DNA of 64,000 nucleotides, from the NCBI RefSeq assembly GCF_010389155.1, contig NC_057763.1:43754645-43818644 (forward strand), in the 5' to 3' direction. The first letter of the stretch is position 1; the number at the start of each line of letters is the position of its first letter. The notes under the pieces were generated by a model, which saw only the letters and a program-made list of their open reading frames with translations, was not told the DNA's origin and ran no database searches. Below are positions 1-10,764 of this stretch, one piece after another. The position numbers and the translations under genes are program-made. This DNA comes from Erigeron canadensis. Lineage: Eukaryota; Streptophyta; Magnoliopsida; Asterales; Asteraceae.

Positions 1-787
1 CACCCACAATCACCTGAACTTCCACCATGAGAATAAACAAACAACACAACAACACTCGACAATATACCCAGAGTTCCATGCTCAAGAACACGTTTAACGC
101 AATACTTTTAACAGCGATTTCTTATGTGGCGTGACTCCATGACGTTAAGTTGATTTTCAATTGGAAGTCAATAAATAGTTGAATGACACTTGATACAAGG
201 AATCAAGGAACAAAGAATTGTGTTTTAAAATGATTAAGATTTATGTTGGCTAATTATCGAACAGATGATGATGTGATGATAAATTTAAGTCAAGTGTAGC
301 ATTAAAAATTTAAGTTTGGCAACATTTTAAGAGTAAGTAGATGATTGACAGATGGAATGTTTTGATGATTGCTCCGCCTGACCAACATAATTCACAAGAA
401 ATTTACAGGTTTGTTTTATAGATTAGTATATATATATATATATTGTCTTGGCCGATCGAGCATATATAAATTTTGTTTTTTATATTGTCTTGTTCTTGTT
501 TGGATGAGCATTTAGCTTGGCTTTCATTGGCGCATTACAACTATATGTTGGTTGGTTATATCACATTTGAAAATGAAAACGGTTTCGGTATCTCGTTTTC
601 ATAATACTATGTAAACTATTTAATAACTAACATATTGAAAGTTCGAAACCAACTCATTTAGATGTTTGGCTACTAATTTGTCTTGAATTGGGCCGGGGGG
701 TTGTACGGTCTCAGATTCAAGGATAGAATTTTCTTCCTCTAAGAGTTTAAATCGGGAAATAAGTTTTTTTAAACACGGACTTATTTA
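1..787. other. Intergenic DNA, no gene seen
   Basis: AT-rich non-coding sequence with a short TA dinucleotide run near 426-442. No open frame matches a known protein and no RNA gene is recognisable. Confidence 0.6.
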
Positions 788-1729
788 AAGTACTTTTTTC
801 GTCCCTGTGGTTTATCGCTTTGTCATTTTTTGTCTTCGCCGTTAAGTTTTGGCTAAAATCATCCCCGTGATTTGCATTTCGTCCCTGCCGTCATAACTTT
901 GTCATTAACCCCCTCACATGCAAGTCACGTGAGAGGCATTTTTGTCTTTTCACCCATTTAAATGCAAAAATCGTCCTTGTGGTTTCTCCTTCTCGCATTT
1001 TCATCCTCAACGTTAACAAACAAAAATTATCGGTAAAAATTTAATCCAAACAAAACAAAAACCTATATATACCTATATTTGAGGATCTAGTCGAAATTCA
1101 AACACGTACATACAATGTTTTAAATACAAGTATATACCGGTCGGTGTTACCAATAATACTGGTATCGGGGGTACTACGGTACAACTATTTTCGGTATTTT
1201 CATTATTTTTCGGTAATACCGTTCTGGTAATTTCATTTTTTATTTTTTGAATTTTTTTAAAAATTATTTTTATAATATTTTAATGTTATTTTTTTTAATT
1301 TGTGAACTTTAAAATTTATACCTTGCTATAAAATACTTATTTGGTATTATTTTTGAGTGGACAGTAATTATATTTTGATTATTTACGTTAAATTATAATA
1401 AGTTTTATAACATTTTTATAAAGTAAAATAAAATAAATTAGCGGTATCGGCCGGTATTAAATTAGATCTTCATACGTAGATATATATATGTTTTTTATTT
1501 GAGTTTGTTTTGGTTTTTGATTAAAAACGATAAACCATAAGGACGAATTTTGCATTTAACCATAGGGACAAACTGGTGAAAAGACATAAATGCCCATCAC
1601 GTGCAAGACACGCGAGGGGTTAACGGATCCAAGGACGAAATGCAAACCATGGGGATGATGTTAGCCAAAAGTTAACGACGAGGACGAAAAGTGATAAAAC
1701 GACAAACCAGAGGGACGAAAAAAGTACTT
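788..1729. mobile_element. Foldback / long terminal-inverted-repeat element
   Basis: The two ends are inverted copies of each other. The left arm starts near 788 (AAGTACTTTTTTCGTCCC) and the right arm ends near 1729 with its reverse complement. Similarity continues about 200-300 bp inward through blocks around 835-1000 and 1530-1720, both containing the phrases 'cgtcc', 'gtggttt' and 'cacgtg'. The centre (about 1130-1460) is AT-rich with a repeated 'accggtat/cggtattacc' motif and may be another insertion. There is no coding capacity and no convincing target-site duplication, so the superfamily is uncertain; a non-autonomous Mutator-like or foldback element is the simplest reading. Confidence 0.75.
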
Positions 1730-2031
1730 AACTCTTAAGACAATGTATGTTAGACGACTTGATAACTCTTAAAAAAAACTACACTATTAAAATAAAATCT
1801 TTTACTATTAAGGTGGTCAAATATTAAGTTTCAAGTTACAATCTTTTCGTATATATTTGAGAGTGGTTGAAAAATGGTTCGTAAAAGGTTACGAGAATAC
1901 CCGAATTATACCACGTAGGCACGTACATTTGAATCAAATTAGTAGTGTCGAACATGTTGAATAAGGTTCATACAAATATACAATGGTAGCAGCTTTAGAA
2001 ATAGTTGTGACTTCTAGTTGTAGACCATATC

Positions 2032-3890
2032 GGGTGTGTTTGGCAAAACTAGCTGGTAGTTGTTAGCTGGTAGTTGGTAGCTGAAAGCTGGTAGCTGTAA
2101 CTGAAAGCTGGAGGCTATAGCTGTTAGATAAATTTAGATGTTTGGCAGAGTAGCTGTAGCTGTTAACAATATATGTAAAATGACAAAAATAGACATACAC
2201 ATAATTTCTTTCATAATTAAATATCGCATGGTCATTTTAATAAAGTAAAACATATTCGTTTACAAACACTCGAAAACATAATATGATAATACTAATCACT
2301 AATGACGTGCATTCCATATCAGAGTAGCACTGTTGTGCAACTCCCTTTACGTTTCATATTGACTGGTTTAGGCTTAGTATTTATTTTAGTAGGCTTCTCA
2401 ACATTTTGTGCAACTCCACTTGGGCTTGGTGCTGATGCATCATCTTGAATGACCTTTTTCATAAAGGTACTATAAAAGCCAGGTTCTTGTTTTTCCAGTC
2501 TTTCAAGTGTTTCATTGTATACTTGATACGCATCTTCATTGTCACCTCCCTCAACATTTTCATCATCAAGGATCTCAACATGCACCCAAGTGAATGTAGT
2601 TGGATCCATAGAGGGTGCCACACAATTTTTCCCACTTGCAACCACATCTCCATATAATAGATCCCATTCTTCTTGTAGATGTTTAGATGGTTGATTATTT
2701 TGAATTCCTTCATATTTTTGGTTTTCCTACACAATATAATGATGAACAGTTTGTTGATTATCATTTTGAGTAGAAGATTATATTGTATTTAAATATTAGA
2801 TAATATGGTCACCTGAATTTTTTTAGCCCACCATTCATCATCGCAATCAAGTTGACCAGTACTTTCATTCCAACCTAATCCAGTCTCCCCGTGCTTTAGC
2901 GACTTCCAAAGATTGTACTCTTTTCTCATACCATCATACTAATTTTTCAAAGCTTTATCACTGAGGAATTTCCGGTTTATCATTTTTTCGAACTCTGGCT
3001 GAAGGGTAACCCATTTGAAAGGAGTATTTCGACCATGCTTCATGATATATTTGTTTAAGAACCGACATAACTCCAAAACCATTTCTTTTGGCCAATTTTC
3101 TCTCTTCCCTGTTTTATTATTAGATTCTTTCTTCCCTTTTTGTTTTTTAGATTCCATCTAGCTACACTATAAATGTATATTTCAGTTTATACGTAAGCTA
3201 CACAATAACTATATATATACACAATTGCATAAAAGTGTACAAACAGTGGGGAGTTGACCTATAAGTTATGTATATATGCGATATATTCTGTGCTCTATCT
3301 CATAAATCATTCTATAGCATTATAATACAACAATTTGATTTGCTAAAGGAAAGGTACTGTGATACTCTTCAAAATGAGTGTTTGGAACAGGGAACTCTTC
3401 AAAATGACCATTCCTCATTCGATTGATCATTGACTCTTTTGTATGTCAAAGAATTGTGTCATTCAATTTACTATATATCATGGGTGTCAAGGTAACAAAA
3501 GAAAAGAGATTGTACGTATCAAAGTTAAGGAGATCGATGAAGTATCCGATGATTCTAATGATTTGAAGATAGTTACTATGGCTGCTTGAAGAGAATAAAC
3601 TTATTAGGTTTTCTATGGTTGCGTATCGTTTGGGCGCTGTATAGATCGATGAGCGAGAGGAAAAAACTAATTTGGGTGGGAGATTTGGAAGGTTAAATAA
3701 GTAATTTGCAGACTAAAAGCTTCCAGCTTTTCTTAAATGCTTGTTGTAGTAGCTTTAGATAAATAGGCTTTTTCATCGAACTCAAAAGCTTCTAGCTCCA
3801 TCAACCAAACAAAGCTTTTTATTGACTAGGAGTTTTTTCTTAAAAGCTTGAAGCTTGAGCTTTTTCATCTAAACTTCTCGACAACCTTAA
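2032..3890. mobile_element. Decayed PIF/Harbinger-like element with MYB/SANT-like gene
   Basis: The interval begins with GGGTGTGTTTGGCAAA, a start common in plant Harbinger and hAT elements. Both edges carry many AGCT-type repeats: 'agctggtagttg' copies at 2050-2170, and 'agcttctagctc'/'aagcttgaagctt' at 3717-3870. These subterminal repeats are roughly inverted relative to each other. Between them lies a broken MYB/SANT-like gene on the minus strand. Exact ends and a target duplication could not be fixed, so the boundaries are approximate. Confidence 0.5.
2319..3157 (-). pseudogene. MYB/SANT-like DNA-binding protein, broken (PIF ORF1-like)
   Basis: The first exon is about 3157-2813. It encodes a lysine-rich start followed by a MYB/SANT-like fold (residues about 20-70: NWPKEMVLELCRFL, FKWVTLQPEFEKMI, LSDKALKN). 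The reading then meets an in-frame TAG at about 2939-2941 and continues in the same frame with YDGMRKEYNLWKSL and a WW-containing segment (DDEWWAKKIQ). A donor at about 2812/2811 and an acceptor at about 2729/2727 join a second exon, 2726-2319. This exon encodes an acidic middle and a lysine/proline-rich tail ending in TTVLL. The layout matches L10-interacting-MYB-type proteins and PIF/Harbinger ORF1 proteins, which bind element ends and help the transposase. The internal stop makes it a probable pseudogene. No DDE transposase frame was seen beside it. Confidence 0.65.
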
Positions 3891-4129
3891 AACTCTCACT
3901 TGAAAGTCAACTCTTCAAATAATAAAATTGGCAAGTGTGTAAACCTCTAAGGAGTAATATGCAATTACATAAAAAATTAAAACAAAATTCAGGATCCCCC
4001 TCCCTCTTCAAGGGCAAGAACCCTATAGTGTGTGTGTGTGGTGTAATTCGAATTTTTGAAAAACATTTGAGGGAAATTACCTGCTCTAATAAAAACCCTA
4101 AAAAACAAGTGATGGTGAAGAGGTAGTAG

Positions 4130-7100
4130 ATGGAGTGGTTTCTGATATTTGTTTGGGTGGGTGTAGTAGTGTGGCTGGCTTCTCTCTGCAAGATTCTTCA
4201 TGTATCGATTTATCCGTACGGATCTTCCTTCTTAAGTAATAATGGTGGGTGATTTCGAGAGTATTAAACATTTTGATATTTGTGTTTATCATATTTGTAT
4301 TGGTCACTTATCTAACTGTTTCTATCTTAATGTAGCAGCTGGATCTTCTCAAAAGAGAAATGTGTTGCTGGTTATTGCCCATCCTGACGATGAATCCATG
4401 TCAGTTTTTTTTTTTTTAAATCAACTCCTTTTGTTATGCTTAATATATACCTGATTTCGAGCACTACAATAACCAGATAGTTTTTAGGATAATACTACAG
4501 AACTATACAGACAATGATTTGACCATAGCACTCCATATTCTTGATTGCTTGTTGACTGGTTCTCGAAATTAAATCACCTCGTGCTAGACAAGTGGTCGTT
4601 TTGAATTTTGTATTGAAATATTCTTTTTTGGTAGATTCTTTTCACCAACGATCAATTAGTTGACTTCGGCAGGGCATAACCTGCGCATACTGTGCATATC
4701 AACTGGTAATATGTTGTATAATTGTAATTTATAAATTATTGTTGGCAAATGTGAACTTCTCAATTTTAGTGTACGTGACATAGGGTGAGCTTTAGTTGTA
4801 ATATAGCATGTCATGATCTTAGAACACTACAAGCACGTTTTATAACCAAACAGCTTATCACCTTATTACTCATGCTAAGCTATTTTGGAGAAGCTCTTCA
4901 ATGGCAGCTTCCAATAAGATGCTTTTCAAACTCAAAAACTTGTGTGCTAAGCTATTTTCAAGCACGTTAAAGTGAAGTAGGCCATATTTGGACTATCTAG
5001 AATAGATTGTGTGCATATCTACCACTGAATTTGAGAAATACCAAGTTCTGGTGATTTAGATAGCTCATGAATAACTTGAGAAAGCATATTTGGACTATCT
5101 AGATAGCTCATGAATAACTTGAAGCCCAGGTCTTTATGCATATCTACTACTGACTTTGAGAAAGCATGAAGGTTATATAGTATAACAAGTGGATATTAAA
5201 AGTTCTTTAAGTAACTGAAATAGGTTCAAGGATCCTAACTCTTGATATATGGTTCATGGATGATCTGATGAGTTTTTTCATTAGTTTAGCATATGATGAT
5301 TTAGTAATTATTTTTAATTTTGATCATTTTTCTTTGGTGATTCAATATACCTTACATTATTGTTCAGTCCATTATTAACCATTACCATTTGTCTCTGTTA
5401 ACTTTAGAAAGGATTTAACATATGTACACCTGTTTTCACCTATATACTTGCTTGATCATGCAGGTTCCTCTCCAACAATTGACAGTTTTGGATCATCCAG
5501 TTTCCAGGTTTTATTATTTGGCCTTTGATAATATTCCCAACTTGTTGTTTATTCTTTGAATATAAACAATGTCTGTTGTACATTCATCACTAGGATAGCT
5601 TTGGGAAAATATGGAATAACAGCACACTATCAAAGATTGTGGAAAAGAAAATTCTTGATCATGCAATTGAAATTGTAATAAGCATATACTGTCTTTAAAG
5701 AATATACATGTTCATGTTATCGTTGTAACTTAAAAGCCTATTAAGATGTTGAAACATTAATTTCCATTTACTTCCTTGCAGATTATTACTTTTGATGACT
5801 ATGGTGTATCGGGTCATTGTAATCACCGTGATGTACACCATGGAGTGCGGTACGTGCCATTACTTTATGAAGTTTTTTTGGAGGAGTTAACCTTAGTAAT
5901 TACGTTTATTCCCACCCACTATAGTTTTAGGCTATCAAACTATTTAGTTAGGGATATATCGAGCATCGAGGTAGCAATTTTGGCCCATTTGACCCATTTA
6001 TATATGGAGTAGTCGATTTCGGTTATGTAATACCTCTAACGAGAAAACAAACTTACAAGGAGATGGGCAAACGGGTGAAGGTCATTTAATGTGTGTTTAT
6101 AATGAACGAGGGTAAGTACCCGCGCGTTGCGGTGGTGAAATAGTGGGGGTGATAGGTCATAAAGTGTGATAGGTCATAGAATGTGATAGTCAAATTCCTT
6201 AACCGTACGGGTTCCGCCCTCGGATTTAAAAATTTGTCAAAAGTATATCGAATGACATCTCTAATGAAAGAGCATGAAATTTTAAGAACACCCATATAAT
6301 TTTTGTAATTTATCGAGGTACGGTTTTTGAGATAAAAGAGTTTGAATGAAATGGAGAAATAAAAGATTTATGCAGGAGAGAGAAAATTGGTTGAGATTTA
6401 AGGAGAGATAAATGATATTATAGTTATTTTAGGTAAATATAGAATATATATAGGGGCATTTTGGAAATGTAAATGTTGAAATTTAAAATTTAGACAGGGG
6501 AAATTTGCTTTATAATATAGTATCAGTTTATTTAAAACCTTAGATCTTTATTGAAATTAATAATCTCTATAGTTATGTTTGACACACTAATTATTACTGT
6601 AAAAATTTTAAAAGTTCGATTAAAAGCGTTTTGGTTTGACTGTACCCAATCGGTTCTTGTAGTCCCATATCATACTGTTTTGGTCCATTACCCGACCCTA
6701 CTGCCTCTCTTGTTTTGCCACCTCTAGTTATATATCTTGAACAAGGTTGTAGGTAAGTCAAAGATATACTTTTTTGGACTCATCAAGCATCAAAAAAAAA
6801 TATATGCGAGTGCATGATTATTATGCGGTTAAAAGGTGAATTCTGTTTCTCTTCTATCAGAAAATTCATGCTTGATACTTCACTTCGAGAACTTGAAGCC
6901 TGGGAACTCGTATGTTGTCTTATTCCCCTTGCAATTTTCCAATATTTACTGCTTACTTTTTATGTTTTTCTTTGAAACTGAATTCAAACTGACATGTACT
7001 CGAATATAACTTGTTTTGATCTGTTACCCAACCCATGTGACCCTCCAATTTTGCTACCCCTACTTATATGCAAAGAATATAACTTCTGATTTTATATGCT

Positions 7101-8345
7101 TAAATGAATTATTATCAATTATTTTCACTACTTTCTTCTGCCTGTTTTTTTAAACTAAGGTATCACTTTGACCATCATTGAAATAATTTCTGGCTTTCCC
7201 GATCTTGATACTCATGCCAACAGTAGCCAGGGTCATCAAATTGACTAGGGAAATAGCTTGTTATGTTCGACTGTTTAATACGAGTAGCTAACATGCTCTG
7301 TGTATGCTTTCTCAGGTCAGTACAAATATAATTCGCAAGTATTGCAGGCCAATTGATATTTGGTTGTCCTTATGGAGCGCCCAGAATTCTTATAATGAAC
7401 GTATGCATTGCTTGCTGAATGAACATCCCCTTAGAAGCTATGCTGCAATGTCCGAGCACCTGAGCCAATGGGTCTGGTATGCATCATTATTCACACTCAC
7501 ACTTTGTTGTGCAGTACATAAACGGTACTTTTGACCCATTCACCTATTAACGGACTGAATTCAGTTTGTTTTTTTTATCCTTAACGGGTCAAAGGTTGTT
7601 AAAGGCTCAAAGGGAAAAAGGGTCATCGGGCCTGAGACGCCAATGGCAGATTATTGTTTATTAATTCAAATAACACTATAGAATTTAAAATATCAAACAG
7701 ATTAGGCCAAGCTACTGCATGCCTACATACAATGTCATACATCATAACAAAAATTACAATATTAAAACTAAAAACAGTTAGGCCTGCCTGTTTGATTGGG
7801 ACTCAATGGGCTTATTAAGAAAATGCTTAATCCATTAAGTCAGCTAGGGATGTTTGATTATAACTTAAGTCAATTAGGGATGTTTGATTTTAACTTATAA
7901 ACAAACGTCAACTATGTATTGCTAAGTCACTTTAGACATTATTTATTCATTAAGACAATTAATCCACTATGCACTTAATGGTTAAAAAACAAATGGGCCT
8001 TAGTGTGCCTGATTAAATTACCTCACCTCAACTTTTAAAAAGCCCAAAACTTTTGGCCTCAGCGCATTTTACAACCATCACTTGATCAAGATAAGATTTT
8101 TTGTTTCCTATCGTCCAACAAAGTATCAATTTCACTTTCTAGTCATTGTTAGATTTTTTGTAAAAAGGTTAAAAGTTAACAAATAATACTAATTTAGGTG
8201 CAAGTCTAATGACCCTGTGACTTTAAGACCAAAAGGCATTTTAGTGTTTTTACCGTCTTCATTTGATATTTTTAGGTTCCAGAAGCTTTTTGTTTCATTT
8301 TCTAGTTATACATACGTGAACACTTTGAGGAAGATTATGGTATAG
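4130..8345 (+). pseudogene. PIGL: PIG-L GPI-anchor de-N-acetylase, degenerate copy
   Basis: PIG-L removes acetyl from GlcNAc-phosphatidylinositol, the second step of GPI-anchor synthesis on the ER membrane. Recognisable exons are 4130-4244 (start Met and an N-terminal membrane segment, FLIFVWVGVVVWLA), 4336-4399 (VLLVIAHPDDES, the metal-binding AHPDDE motif), 4635-4705 (FFSPTIN, stop, LTSAGHNLRILCISTG), 5464-5507 (VPLQQLTVLDHP), 5594-5674 (SFGKIWNN), 5782-5849 (ITFDDYGVSGHCNHRDVHHGV, the second zinc-binding motif), 6861-6909, 7316-7476 and 8276-8345 (to the TAG stop). All junctions are GT-AG. Three lesions are visible. An in-frame TAG at about 4656-4658 replaces an expected Phe. The exon encoding the 'GNADGMG...' segment cannot be found between 4706 and 5463. 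One base is missing in 5499-5507, where 'HPDFQ' is expected, which shifts the frame. Both metal motifs and the C-terminus survive, so decay is recent or partial. A mispredicted but functional gene is less likely. Confidence 0.78.
7785..8010. repeat. MITE-like insertion with short internal duplication
   Basis: This lies in the last intron of the PIG-L copy. The edges read 'ctgtttgattgggactcaatggg' and, inverted, 'ggcccatttgttttttaacc', and both sides contain 'cttaat/cattaag' strings. A 30-base unit ending in 'agggatgtttgatt' is repeated twice in tandem at about 7838-7897. No coding content. Family and exact ends are uncertain. Confidence 0.4.
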
Positions 8346-8997
8346 GCAAGTTTTGATGAGAAAACGGAGGTGGTAAGATCTCTCTTGTAGTGTTGTCGAC
8401 TTGTCGCCACTTGTCAGCCAGGACAACCCATTCTTTGAACTCATGTTCCCACTTAATATTGTCTGAGAAGTTTATTCCACAAATACAGTAATATGTAACC
8501 TTTTCTACAGGTCCGTTATTATTATTTATTACAGTATTATCTTTTTTAAAGTTTTCTTTTGTCTATTTTGCAGTTTACACTTTACAAGATGAGAAGTAAC
8601 TCCTGATATTACGTATGTTAGTCTTTAAAGAGGAAATACGTTTGTATTTTAATAAGAGTAGATGTATCATAGTAACCGATGAACCAAAAGATTGCACATT
8701 CAAGTTCCAAAGAGGTTAAAAATGTGTAAATTAATAGTAGGGCGTTTAAGTTGATTGATGTTAATAAGCGACTCTTTTGTGAGTCTTTTTGCTATACAAT
8801 ATGTACCGTGTGCAGAACATGCTAAGGGTGAGATGTGAACGAACTCATTTCGATTTGAGTATAAGCATGAAGTGTTTATGAGATTTTATTATATACAGGT
8901 TTGGATGAATATTGCTTGTTTGATAAACATTGTTGTATTCAGAGACCAAAAAATTTGTTATAAACGAAATTTATACTAAAATATAGATTAAAATAAA

Positions 8998-10321
8998 GGG
9001 CTAATCGTTTAGAAAGTGCTCCAACTTTGACACTTTTGTTTTTCTGGGACTCCAACAAAATAAACTTCTAGGGATTAAAACTGGATAAAACGACTTTTGT
9101 GAGGTTTTTTACAAGCTGCCAGTTAAAATTTAATTTGAAAATTATTTTGATTTATTTTTAACCCTTATATTTCTTATGTGGATATTACAGATAATTAATC
9201 ATATATTTTTATATTCCACGTATACATCTCATTATCCATTTAACACCTTTTATATTCCATTTCTTTATTGGATCGATCAAACACACCACAAGGCAACAAA
9301 CACACAAACCCCACCCAAATACAAAATGAGTTTATTACTGAGACAGACACAAATCATCATTTCCATTTCAATAAAAACAAACCAAACGTGTGATTAAACA
9401 ACAAAAAAACCATCATCACTTTCTTCCAAAATGAACCGATCGATGAATATATGTTCATATAAAAAATTTATCAGTAAACATCATCAACATCTCTTAGGAA
9501 TATGATTATGAACAACCGAACGCATACAACCCCCAAAAAAAAACAGATCTCACCATTGTTACAACGAGATAAATATACTAACAAACGCATACAACCACAA
9601 AAACCCAGATCAGAACCGTCGGTTTGAGCCAAGAAGCGCCACCACTCACCACCAGCGCCGCCACCATCCACCACCGACGTCGCAGCCACCACCACCACCA
9701 CCTTCGGTTTCTTTTGTTATTAGATTGATGTTGATGGTTAAAGGATGTTCGATGAAAAACCCAAGATTTAACGGATTAAAAAATTTCTCCTGTATCCATT
9801 GTTATATATCTATATATACATATTTGTAGATACTATGAAGTAAATTTGTAGTAAGTTACACTTGTTAAAATCGATGAGATTTTAATCCGGATATGGTCGT
9901 CTCTTTCTTCTTCTTCTTATGAATGAGAGTCGATGGTGATCAGTGTGTGGGTATTGAAATGTGACAACGAGCTTTGTTTGTGTCAAAGAAAAGAAAAGTG
10001 TTTGAAATGGAAATGATGATTTGTGTGGATGAAGGTTGATGAATTCTTACTGGTTTGTTTTTATTTTGGAATATTATATAATTATATGTATTATTATTAT
10101 TATATATTATATATAAAAAGAATTCATATGGAAAGGGAAATGACACATGCTATCTAAAAATAAGATTAAACCGGCTAGTTGGAAGACACATTACCAAAAA
10201 ATGGTTGTGGTCTCACTAAAGAAAATTTATCCGGTTTTAATCCCTATAATATAACTTTTTTTGTTGGAACCCCAGAAAAATAAAAGTGTAAAAGTTAGAG
10301 CACTTTTCAAGCAATTAGCCT
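8998..10321. mobile_element. Non-autonomous Mutator-like element (MULE) with 9-bp TSD
   Basis: The element is 1324 bp. The left end GGGCTAATCG and the inverted right end AGGCTAATTG open terminal inverted repeats of roughly 90-100 bp, containing 'agtgctc', 'acacttttgtttttctggg' and 'gggattaaaac'. A weaker internal inverted block follows (9350-9372 against 10000-10022). It is flanked by identical 9-base direct repeats, TAAAATAAA, at 8989-8997 and 10322-10330, as expected for Mutator-superfamily insertion. No transposase is present. The interior has a GGT/CCA-rich stretch at 9640-9710 and polypyrimidine tracts, but no protein that could be identified. Confidence 0.85.
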
Positions 10322-10764
10322 TAAAATAAACAGACTATTTTTATAAAGTGTTGTGACTGGCAAAATTTTATAGATTAGATAAAAATTAAAAGTGACAATG
10401 ATGTGATCTAAAGAGACATTTTTTCATATCAAAAGCGTGACAATTTCCAGCTTTTAAGGTCGGATGTCTTTAGGCATAGTGTCCATAGGAGGACCCCTTT
10501 ATAAATGTATATTCGCTTCCACACATACAGACCCATATACACATTCATAGAGAGACAGACACCCGTATATCAGTATATGTACATGTTTTTTAAATCATAT
10601 CTAAAACTTTAAAAAGTTCTTTTTAAAAATTTATGTGACTAAACTTGAAACACAAAGATATCCAAGGGACTATTTATATAAAGTGGGTAACAAATGACGG
10701 GTCATTATACATCGAACAGTATATCTACTATCAAATTGTATCTATGTCCCTTTCACTTGTAACA

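Noticed and set aside
9471..9701. Minus-strand open frame rich in Val and Gly inside the MULE
   Set aside because: It results from GGT/ACC-type low-complexity repeats. No domain, signal or start context supports a gene.
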